This document shows, one piece after another, positions 1 through 5,610 of a DNA stretch of 5,896 nt. Each line of letters starts with the position of its first letter. Position 1 is the stretch's first letter. The DNA lies in the NCBI GenBank assembly GCA_021781185.1, contig JAJXXI010000560.1, forward strand, positions 1-5,896, given 5' to 3'. Under the pieces are notes generated by a model. That model was not told the DNA's origin. It was given only the letters and a program-made list of their open reading frames with translations, and ran no database searches. The translations under genes and the position numbers were made by a program. The stretch is from a bacterium (GTDB lineage: Bacteria; Verrucomicrobiota; Verrucomicrobiia; Limisphaerales; UBA11358).

Positions 1-1
1 A

Positions 2-91
2 CGGGCGCGCGGCTATCGTTCCTCGGAGTATCAGACCGCTATGCTATATTTCGTCGCCGGCAAACTGGAAATCCCTTTCTATGCCAAATGA
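2..91 (+). CDS. C-terminal end of an unidentified ORF, possibly an ISL3-type transposase
   Basis: An open frame enters from the left edge and stops at TGA 89-91. It gives 29 residues beginning RARGYRSSEYQTAMLYF and ending GKLEIPFYAK. The pattern 'RGYR...' followed by a short hydrophobic stretch and 'GKL' close to the C terminus resembles the tail of ISL3-type (IS204/IS1001) DDE transposases. The fragment is too short to prove that, and no ISL3 terminal repeat is recognisable in the next 100 bases. The stop lies 8 bases inside the longest reading of ritA, an 11-base overlap. That could mean translational coupling, or simply that the ritA ORF has been extended into unrelated DNA at a junction. 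The ritA frame is also open, without a usable start codon, back to base 3, so frame openness does not settle which frame is real. Confidence 0.35.
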   Translation, partial: RARGYRSSEYQTAMLYFVAGKLEIPFYAK

Positions 92-1454
92 CCCAACTTA
101 TTACCCATTACAAACGTCGCGGAACCCAAAAACTTTCGTAACACCCTCTATGAGGAAGGATGGCGAGGTCTTGGAAACCGGTGTGTTCACAAGCATCGCC
201 ATGATTGAAAAGATATTTCGCAGTGCATTCGTGCGCCGACGGATTGCCGCCAGCCAACTCGGCATAATTATCGAGGGCTTCGTTTTGGATTTGCACGCTC
301 GCGGGCATGTGTTGACTTGCATCCAATCATACGCCCAGGTGGTTGAACATTTTTCACGGTGGCTGACAATGCGAAGATTGCCAGTGGAGCAGATTGACGA
401 TTCGGTGGTTGAAAGATTTTTGCACGGACACTTGCCGCATTGCCATTGTCCCAAGCCGGCTGTCACCCACGTGCGCACTTGTCGGGCGGCACTTGGGCGA
501 TTGCTGATTTATTTGCGCCAGCAACGGCTGATTCCTAAACCAAAGCCAACCCGCCCATCGGCGGTGGAGCAGATGGTTCAAGCCTATGATACACACATGG
601 AGGAAGTGGGCGGGCTGGCTACATCCACCATTCAATATCGCTGCCGTTACGCACGCGAGTTTTTGGAGACATGTGTAGTTGGCGGCGGACTTCGCCTGCA
701 CAACCTGTCGGCGGCAAACTTGATGCGATATGTTCAGCGTCGGGCATCAGGATTAAAGCCGGCTTCGCTCCGGGTTTTGAGTGTCGCATTGCGGGATTTG
801 ATGCGATTCCTTTGCTTTCGCGGAGTAGTCCCCGAAAGCTGCGTGGCCGGCGTGCCTCGACCCGCACCGTGGCCTCGTCACCATTTGCCGGAAGTTTTTC
901 AGCCTGCAGAGCTGAAAGCCTTTCTCCATAGTTTCGATCGCGCCACTGGCGTTGGCCGGCGGGATTACGCAATGGCCTTGGGTTTGACTCAACTGGGGTT
1001 GCGCGTCCAGGAGATTGCGATGCTCCAGCTTGACGATTTGGATTGTCAGCGTGACGCGTTGCGATTGCGTCACACCAAACAACGGAGGGATCGGTTGCTG
1101 CCGATGACCGCAGCCTTCGCAAAAGCCATCGCGAGTTATTTGGATCATGGCCGTCCCCTCACACGATCGTCAGCAGTATTCGTCCGGCATCGGGCGCCGC
1201 TGGGAGACGCGTTGCAAGCGCATCATGTGCGCAATGCGATGCGCCGGGCACTCGCTCGCGCTGGTCTAAAAAGTTTACGTGTTCATCTGTTTCGCCACAC
1301 ATTTGCGACGCAACTTCACCAACGAGGCATCGGCTTAAAGGCGATCGCAGATTTGCTCGGTCATCAATGTTTGGATACAACGGCCAACTATGCACGAGTC
1401 AATCTCGATGAGCTACGTCAAGCCAGCTTGCCGTGGCCGGAAAGGTGGCGATGA
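81..1454 (+). CDS. ritA: RitA-type tyrosine recombinase, first gene of the trio
   Basis: This is a 457-residue tyrosine recombinase (phage-integrase family), predicted to cut and rejoin DNA through a 3'-phosphotyrosine. The N-terminal half (about residues 45-260) is helical SAM-like DNA-binding sequence. The catalytic domain runs from about 270 to 445. The visible active site is complete: R308 (LGLR), K333 (HTK), H402 and R405 (HLFR), H428 (LLGH) and the nucleophile Y437 (TANY). An unusual Cys/His group (C121, C123, H130, C134) sits in the N-terminal part. The start is uncertain. ATG 81 overlaps the upstream ORF and has no good ribosome binding site. Recombinase-like sequence seems to begin near residue 45, so ATG 150 or ATG 201 (giving 417 residues, close to the usual RitA size) may be real. 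The stop overlaps the ritB ATG (ATGA, 1451-1454), which indicates an operon with coupled translation. Confidence 0.88.
   Translation: MPNDPTYYPLQTSRNPKTFVTPSMRKDGEVLETGVFTSIAMIEKIFRSAFVRRRIAASQLGIIIEGFVLDLHARGHVLTCIQSYAQVVEHFSRWLTMRRLPVEQIDDSVVERFLHGHLPHCHCPKPAVTHVRTCRAALGRLLIYLRQQRLIPKPKPTRPSAVEQMVQAYDTHMEEVGGLATSTIQYRCRYAREFLETCVVGGGLRLHNLSAANLMRYVQRRASGLKPASLRVLSVALRDLMRFLCFRGVVPESCVAGVPRPAPWPRHHLPEVFQPAELKAFLHSFDRATGVGRRDYAMALGLTQLGLRVQEIAMLQLDDLDCQRDALRLRHTKQRRDRLLPMTAAFAKAIASYLDHGRPLTRSSAVFVRHRAPLGDALQAHHVRNAMRRALARAGLKSLRVHLFRHTFATQLHQRGIGLKAIADLLGHQCLDTTANYARVNLDELRQASLPWPERWR
1442..1454 (+). promoter_or_regulatory. Ribosome binding site and ATGA overlap that set the ritB start
   Basis: The sequence AAGGTGG ends a few bases before ATG 1451, which shares ATGA with the ritA stop codon. 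This combination favours ATG 1451 over the in-frame GTG codons at 1433 and 1445. It also suggests that ritB is translated by ribosomes finishing ritA. Confidence 0.6.
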
Positions 1455-2362
1455 AACCCACCATGTATTCACGCGTCGAGATTTACCTGCAACAGCGCCG
1501 GGCGCTGGGATATCGGTTGCACACCGAGGGAAGGATGCTGTTAAACTTCGCACGCTATGCGGATCGGTCCGGGCATCGAGGCCCATTGACGCGCGCACTG
1601 GCGTTGCGTTGGGCGGCGTTGCCCCGAACCGCCAGCCGCCTTTACTGGGCGAGGCGATTGGAAGTCGTCCGGGTTTTTGCACAACACCAAGCTGCAGTCG
1701 AACCGGCCACAGCCATTCCGCCTCGTCATGTATTTGGCCCGGCCCATCGCCGTCAAACACCGCATCTGTATGGTGCCAGGCAAGTCCATCAACTTCTGGT
1801 TCGCTCGACCCGCTTGCGCGGAAGACTCCGGCCGCTTAGTTACAGGACCCTGCTGGGATTATTGGCCTGCACCGGGCTGCGCATCTCCGAAGCTTTGACA
1901 CTGGAAGTTGGCGACGCGGATTTGGCGCAAGGGCACATTCTCGTTCGTGACAGCAAATATCATCACCGCCGGTGGGTGCCGTTGCACCCGACGGCGCTGG
2001 CAGCTTTGCGACATTATGATCGCAAACGCTGAAAGATCTTCCCCGGCGCCCGGCACTTTTTTGTATCTGATCGGGGGCAACGATTTGCCTATACCACTGT
2101 CCGTTGCGTGTTTCGGGAACTGGCGCATGGATTAAAATCCAATGGCGCGCGACCACAAGTTCGACTCCATGATTTTAGACACACTTTTGCCTGCCGGCTC
2201 CTTCGGCGCTGGCAACATACTGCACGCGGAGCCACCGGACGAATCGCCATCTTATCGCGCTACTTGGGACATTTGCGAGTCAGTGACACCTATTGGTATC
2301 TGACGGCAACACCCGGGCTATTGCAGGAAGCGGTCCGGCGTTGTGAACCATCCTGGCTATGA
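1451..2362 (+). pseudogene. ritB: RitB-type tyrosine recombinase interrupted by an in-frame TGA
   Basis: Read through one stop codon, this frame encodes a 303-codon tyrosine recombinase, a normal size for the middle gene of a RIT trio. The TGA at 2030-2032 (codon 194) is in frame. No frameshift is needed, because homology resumes in the same frame straight after it (KIFPGARHFFVSDRG). Before the stop lie R144 (TGLR) and K169 (DSK). After it lie H240 and R243 (HDFR), H274 (YLGH) and the likely nucleophile Y283 (DTYWY). A product ending at codon 193 therefore cannot be catalytic on its own. The stop sits in a basic stretch (RKR*KIF), so the ancestral codon was plausibly CGA (Arg), one transition away. 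A GTG at 2108 could restart translation and give an 84-residue piece with HxxR, His and Tyr. The 3' end overlaps ritC by ATGA (2359-2362), so coupling to ritC may be weakened by the early stop. A sequencing error cannot be excluded. Confidence 0.85.
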
Positions 2363-3354
2363 ATGCTCCGGATTTGAGCCAATTGCTCCCACGCTTCTTC
2401 GCCGAACATCTGATCGGGCAACGTAACGTCAGTCCCAGAACTGTAGCCGCCTATCGTGATGCATTCCGCTTGTTGTTGCGCTTCCTGCAACGCTCCCACA
2501 AGCGTCCCGCTTCCGATTTGCCGTTGAGCCTGCTGAACGCCCACAGCGTTCTGGCCTTTCTCAACTATCTGGAAAGCGAGCGACACAACCGTGTTCGCAG
2601 TCGCAATGCTCGACTGATGGCGGTGCGCTCGTTTGTGCATTATGCAAGCAACCTGATCGGCCCTGAACTACCCGCCGTGACCCGCCGCATTCTGGCAGTT
2701 CCTTTGAAACGATACTCGCGTCCGCTACTGGGATTTTTAACGCACGACGAAGTTAAAGCCATCCTGTCCGAGACCGGCGATTCGTGGACGGGGCGCCGGG
2801 ATCACTTGTTGTTTTTGTTGCTCTACAACACCGGCGGCCGCATCTCGGAGATCCTGGCTGCGCGAACGAAGGACACTCTGGCCAATGGCTGCCACCATTT
2901 GGTGCTGCATGGCAAAGGACGCAAAGAACGGCAGGTCCCGCTCTGGCGTTCGACACAGCAACTTCTTCGGCGTTGGATCAAAGACAACCACTTGGCCAAT
3001 GACTCGCCATTATTGCCCAATCGGTTCGGCCAGCCGCTCAATCGCTCCGGGGTCGCATGGCAACTTCGGAAGCTGGTTCGTTTGGCAGCCAAAAAAGTGC
3101 CGTCACTGAAAAACCGCCGCATCTCGCCCCACACGTTCCGTCACAGCACGGCCATGCATCTTCTGCAAGCCGGCGTTGCCCCTGAAGTGATAGCGTTGTG
3201 GCTGGGACACGAAAGCCCAAACACCACCCACCTTTACGTTGAGGCTGATTTGGAGATGAAGCGTCGGACTTTGGAATCACTGCCGGCTCCAATGCTCAAA
3301 CCTGTAAATGTCAAAAGGGGAGACAAACTCCTCCAGTTCCTCGAACGACTTTGA
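2359..3354 (+). CDS. ritC: RitC-type tyrosine recombinase, third gene of the trio
   Basis: This is a complete 331-residue XerC/XerD-like tyrosine recombinase. An N-terminal core-binding domain covers about residues 5-110 (FFAEHLIGQRNVSPRTVAAY is typical of this domain). The catalytic domain covers about 120-310. All active-site residues are visible: R161 (TGGR), K186 (HGKGRKE), H258 and R261 (HTFR), H284 (WLGH) and nucleophile Y293 (HLYVEAD). The ATG start lies in the ATGA overlap with the ritB stop. No strong ribosome binding site precedes it, so expression probably depends on translation of ritB. It is the last gene of the apparent operon and is followed directly by the repeat-rich right end of the element. 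It probably acts together with RitA and RitB on the element's ends. This gene looks functional, and the family assignment is secure. The RitC label rests on its position. Confidence 0.9.
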   Translation: MNAPDLSQLLPRFFAEHLIGQRNVSPRTVAAYRDAFRLLLRFLQRSHKRPASDLPLSLLNAHSVLAFLNYLESERHNRVRSRNARLMAVRSFVHYASNLIGPELPAVTRRILAVPLKRYSRPLLGFLTHDEVKAILSETGDSWTGRRDHLLFLLLYNTGGRISEILAARTKDTLANGCHHLVLHGKGRKERQVPLWRSTQQLLRRWIKDNHLANDSPLLPNRFGQPLNRSGVAWQLRKLVRLAAKKVPSLKNRRISPHTFRHSTAMHLLQAGVAPEVIALWLGHESPNTTHLYVEADLEMKRRTLESLPAPMLKPVNVKRGDKLLQFLERL

Positions 3355-3355
3355 T

Positions 3356-3456
3356 TATGCGCAGTTCGGTCTTCGCCCGAGCCAACAATCGCCCGTCAGC
3401 ATTTACCGATGACGGGCCTGCCATTTGCATCTCCGCATAACTGACAACTGCGCATA
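3356..3456. repeat. 11-bp inverted repeat flanking the post-ritC hairpin region
   Basis: TATGCGCAGTT at 3356-3366 is exactly inverted as AACTGCGCATA at 3446-3456. It encloses 79 bases that contain the 3391-3417 hairpin. The motif TTATGC or its complement GCATAA recurs at 3355-3360, 3435-3440, 3464-3469 and 3478-3483, with a partial copy in the 3446-3456 arm. Repeated short motifs of this kind in both orientations suit multiple recombinase binding sites at an element end. That role is inference. Confidence 0.7.
3391..3417. repeat. Perfect 8-bp stem hairpin 37 bp after ritC
   Basis: GCCCGTCA (3391-3398) pairs perfectly with TGACGGGC (3410-3417) around an 11-base loop. No T-run follows (the next bases are CTGCCATTTGC), so it is not a standard intrinsic terminator. 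It is more likely part of the structured terminal region of the element. Confidence 0.7.
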
Positions 3457-3457
3457 G

Positions 3458-3489
3458 TTCTTGTTATGCCGAGCTCGGCATAACAAGAA
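3458..3489. repeat. Perfect 32-bp palindrome at the RIT/IS66 junction
   Basis: Each half is 16 bases, and the left half reads TTCTTGTTATGCCGAG. The centre is GAGCTC, with no spacer. Allowing a 3-base bulge (an extra AAG at 3485-3490), the symmetry extends to AGTTCTT (3456-3462) against AAGAACT (3488-3494). The palindrome lies exactly where the RIT repeats end and the IS66 transposase sequence begins. It is best explained as the element terminus or a recombinase core site. Confidence 0.85.
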
Positions 3490-3706
3490 GAACTGGCTGT
3501 TCATCGGCGATGCCGGGGCCGGCCAGCGCAGCGCCATCATTTACACCGTCATCGAATGCTGCCGGCGCCGTGGCCTTGATCCCCTTGTTTACCTGCGTGA
3601 CGTGCTATCGCGCCTGCCCAACATGACGAATCACCAAATCCACGAGGTCACACCCGCAGCTTGGGCCAAATCCCAACGGACGTTGCAGTTGCAATCCGCA
3701 TCATAA
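3488..3706 (+). pseudogene. tnpC: IS66-family transposase (TnpC), C-terminal fragment
   Basis: About 72 residues match the C-terminal end of IS66 TnpC: KKNWLF, then GDAGAGQRSAIIYT, CCRRRGLDP, YLRDVLSRLP and a final TPAAWAK segment, with stop TAA at 3704-3706. The N-terminal domains and the DDE catalytic core are missing, so the fragment cannot be active. The frame stays open through the palindrome to a TTG at 3461, but those first residues come from the neighbouring element. Truncation at the conserved KKNW codons, exactly at the palindrome, indicates that the RIT element inserted into this gene. The rest of tnpC should lie left of the window. The fragment's stop and right terminal repeat are preserved. 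Confidence 0.88.
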
Positions 3707-3719
3707 CCGTCGTAGCAGA

Positions 3720-4982
3720 TTACGTCTCTCGCTGACGAAACCTCGGTGGTGGTTCTGTCAAGAAGGCGCTCTGCGTGACGCTTACATTGGGGGTGCCGAG
3801 GCGGGCTTTCCAGCGGCGGAAACATTCTCCCAGATAATCTTTGCTGTGCCAGAGGCTTTGGGCGGCCAGGCGCAGGGCCATGGCCGCCCGGCTCTTTACG
3901 TCGCGAGTTTTGACGGAGATGATTTTGCCGCCGGTGATGCGGTTGTCGGGACAGAGTCCGAGCCAGGAGGAAAAATATTTGGCCGTGGGAAAGCGGGTGA
4001 CGAAGTCGGGTCCCAGTTCGGTGAAAAGGACCAGCGCGGTGCTGACTTGGATACCGGGCACTTCCGTCAGGTCCACGCCACAGAGCCGGTAGAGTTCGGT
4101 GCGGGCATCGAAACGCGGTTCGTTGCGCTGAGGCTTTTTGTTGCCTCGTCTGTTGGCGGCCAGCGGGTGCTGGTTTAAGTCAACCTTGCTGTCGAACTGA
4201 GCCATCTGCTGGTGGATGTGCTCGTCACACTGGCCGATGAGCTTTTGGTAATGCCGCCAAGTGTCCAAGGCTTGCTGGAGAACAAAGAGGTGTTCGTCAC
4301 GCCAATCACCGTGGAGGCTGCGGGCGATGGTGTCGTGGCTCGCCTTGATCCGATGATCTTTTAGCGCGGCGAGCTTTTGGGGATCGCGCGCTCCGGCGAG
4401 GATGGCGTCCAGGATGGCCAGACCGGTGAGGCCGGTCAGATCGCTGATGACGTTATGGATTTGGAGGTTCATTTGGGTGAGGGCTTTTTGGAGGTGTTGC
4501 ACGTGGCTGCCGGCATAACGCGCGAGCGTGGCCCGATGGCGCAGGAGCGAACGCACGGCACAAATTTGTTCCGGGGGGCGGAAGCTGGTGCGCAACAAGC
4601 CGACCGAGTGCAGGTATTGAATCCACTGACAGTCGCTGATGTCGGTCTTGCGACCGGGGAGATTTTTACAGTGGCGGGCATTGACCAGGCAAACTGCCAG
4701 ACCGGCGGCTTCGAGGATTTGAAAGACGGGAACTCAATAGACGCTGGTGGACTCCATGGCCACGGTTTTGACCCCGCACTGAAGCAGCCAATCGCGCAAG
4801 GCGAGCAGATCATCGGTGAAGGTGGTAAAGGTGCGGACCGGGTCGGGATCGGCGTCGCAGGGGACGGCCACTTGCATTTCGGAGGCGCCGATGTCAATCC
4901 CGGCGGCGTGCGGATGGAGCGCGGGCAGTTGGGTGTTGGCTTTGCTGATGGCTTTCTTTTTGACTTTTTTGGTGAGGGACAT
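3720..4982 (-). pseudogene. IS110-family transposase, nonsense-mutated and truncated by IS66
   Basis: From ATG 4982 this minus-strand frame encodes an IS110-type DEDD transposase. The RuvC-like N-terminal domain has D30 (GIDIG), E77 (AMEST), and D114 and D117 (KTDISD). A helical middle (about residues 145-270) follows. The C-terminal domain has VPGI and SSWLGLCPDN motifs, where S339 (or S338) is the probable catalytic serine. Two lesions are visible. TGA at 4736-4734 (codon 83) replaces the Trp expected in the conserved ESTxVYW motif. After codon 399 (bases 3788-3786) the native sequence stops, and the last 21 codons to TAA 3722-3720 come from the IS66 end. Roughly 40 native residues appear to be lost, judging from family length. 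Other Trp codons are TGG. The start is supported by AAAAGG upstream of ATG 4982 and the Lys-rich N terminus usual in this group. An in-frame extension upstream to 5171 looks non-coding. Confidence 0.88.
3758..3785 (-). repeat. IS66 right terminal inverted repeat
   Basis: Read inward on the minus strand from 3785, the end begins GTAAGCGTCACGCAGAG, the hallmark start of IS66-family repeats. The inner limit is estimated, because the matching left repeat is not in the window. Confidence 0.65.
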
Positions 4983-5200
4983 ATGGTGCCTTTTGTTGAG
5001 GTTAAACGGCGGGCAGACGGCCCGAAGCGTGTTAAGGCAAGTGAGACAATCTCTTAATCGGGATGACGACGTTGCAGAACAACGACGGCTCACCAGTGAC
5101 TTGCACGGTGGCTTCGGAACCACGCTAACACAGCGCTGGAGCCAACGCCGATTACGCCCATCAGACACCAAAAAGTCTTACTTAGCCACTGGTCCGAATT
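3786..5200 (-). mobile_element. IS110-family element, left end and most of the transposase; right end missing
   Basis: The transposase gene plus its upstream leader forms most of an IS110-type element, cut at 3785/3786 by IS66. IS110 elements lack long terminal inverted repeats, so the outer boundary near 5200 is only bracketed. The serine-recombinase frame to its right is closed by TAG at about 5183-5185 and is convincingly coding only from about 5220. The element therefore should end between those points. Confidence 0.6.
4983..5200 (-). ncRNA. IS110 left-end leader, candidate bridge RNA region
   Basis: About 218 bases upstream of the transposase start carry no convincing gene. In IS110-group elements the leader between the left end and the transposase encodes a structured bridge RNA with loops that pair to target and donor DNA. 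Small hairpins are visible here: CGGGC/GCCCG (5010-5014 with 5020-5024), GAGA/TCTC (5043-5046 with 5050-5053), CGTTG/CAACG (5070-5074 with 5080-5084), and GTGGCT/AACCAC with one G-T pair (5108-5113 with 5118-5123). Length and position fit, but the RNA ends, promoter and guide loops were not established from sequence alone. Confidence 0.35.
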
Positions 5201-5542
5201 CCGGGGACAAGCTCAACATTCACGGCCGAAAAATCAAAGTTAATGAGTCAAAAGAAGACTTTGGAGGAACAGAAATCTAATCTTTTGGCAGGGCGAGCCG
5301 ATTGGCTCGAACCGTTCCAAAATTGGATAACACCCGCTAAAAACGCGGGGAAAATCGCTATTTCGGCTTCTCTTCAACTGAAGAGGGTTCTCGCTCTCGA
5401 AGTCTTCGGCTCGAACCTTGTCCTCGACTGCAAAAAAGCCCGTGGTTCTTGCGTCAAACCGTGGTTACTACTCGTCGAATTGTCTCAAACTGGTGGAATG
5501 GTGCGAGATGCAGGGATTGAACCTGCGACCCCTTCCGTGTGA
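5201..5542 (+). pseudogene. Large serine recombinase, C-terminal fragment
   Basis: The frame starting with about TFTAEKSKLMSQ and continuing MSQKKTLEEQKSNLLAG, RADWLEPFQNWI, VFGSNLVLDCKKARG and CVKPWLLLVE resembles the C-terminal tail of resolvase-family large serine recombinases, following their zinc-ribbon and coiled-coil segments. The catalytic N-terminal domain and DNA-binding region are absent. A stop (TAG, about 5183-5185) closes the frame just upstream, so this is a remnant, probably cut by IS110. ATG 5243 is only an internal Met. The last residues (DAGIEPATPSV, stop TGA 5540-5542) are antisense to the T arm and anticodon arm of tRNA-Val. This is what happens when an integrase gene reads into a tRNA attachment site, so that part of the protein is probably not conserved. 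The family call is from remembered sequence pattern and is fairly confident. Confidence 0.65.
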
Positions 5543-5573
5543 AGGAAATGCTCTACCACTGAGCTAATCTCGC
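5499..5573 (-). tRNA. tRNA-Val (anticodon CAC), with encoded CCA
   Basis: On the minus strand a full cloverleaf folds. Acceptor GCGAGAT pairs perfectly with ATCTCGC. The D stem is GCTC/GAGC with loop AGTGGTA. The anticodon stem TTTCC/GGAAG has one G-T pair, and its loop TTCACAC gives anticodon CAC at 5541-5539. The variable loop is GGGTC, and the T stem GCAGG/CCTGC has loop TTCAATC. Discriminator A is followed by genome-encoded CCA (5501-5499). It looks intact. CAC reads GUG codons. The plus-strand serine-recombinase tail overlaps its 3' half. Confidence 0.93.
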
Positions 5574-5610
5574 CACCTAAATTGACATCCTCACAGAGAG
5601 CGCATCCCCC

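Larger units (their letters stand above)
81..3487 (+). mobile_element. RIT (recombinase-in-trio) element, left end not resolved
   Basis: Three different tyrosine recombinase genes lie in the same direction, joined by ATGA overlaps, and are followed by about 130 bases of inverted repeats. This matches RIT elements, in which three recombinases of distinct subfamilies keep a fixed order and are thought to mobilise the element. The right boundary is placed at the palindrome ending near 3487-3489, because recognisable IS66 transposase sequence begins immediately afterwards. I could not find a counterpart of the right-end repeats upstream of ritA. The left end is therefore outside the window, inside the first 200 bases but degraded, or deleted. 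The 81 boundary is only the first possible ritA start. Confidence 0.75.
3488..3785 (+). mobile_element. IS66-family element, right-hand remnant
   Basis: This comprises the tnpC 3' end, 79 bp of non-coding sequence and a terminal CGCTTAC at 3779-3785 (GTAAGCG read inward). IS66-family ends characteristically begin GTAAGCG. IS66 elements make 8-bp target duplications, so the left copy of ATTGGGGG (3786-3793) is predicted beside the other IS66 end, outside the window. Confidence 0.75.

Noticed and set aside
2033..2107. A frameshift in ritB
   Set aside because: Both halves are in the same frame and similarity resumes directly after the TGA, so a single nonsense codon explains it.
3391..3430. Rho-independent terminator after ritC
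   Set aside because: The hairpin is good, but no T-run follows on either strand. A role in the element end is more plausible.
3720..5171. Several plus-strand open frames across this region (for example 4377-5057 and 3846-4178)
   Set aside because: They lie opposite the IS110 transposase, which has clear catalytic motifs. The plus-strand translations show no domain and have the Gly/Asp-rich composition typical of an antisense shadow.
4983..5171. Extension of the IS110 transposase to a start at 5171
   Set aside because: The extra 63 residues are Arg/Ser/Cys-rich without family similarity. ATG 4982 has a reasonable ribosome binding site and gives the usual N terminus.
5243..5542. A stand-alone 99-residue gene ending DAGIEPATPSV
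   Set aside because: The ending is the translated antisense of a tRNA, a common annotation artefact. The upstream part is a serine-recombinase tail, not an independent gene.
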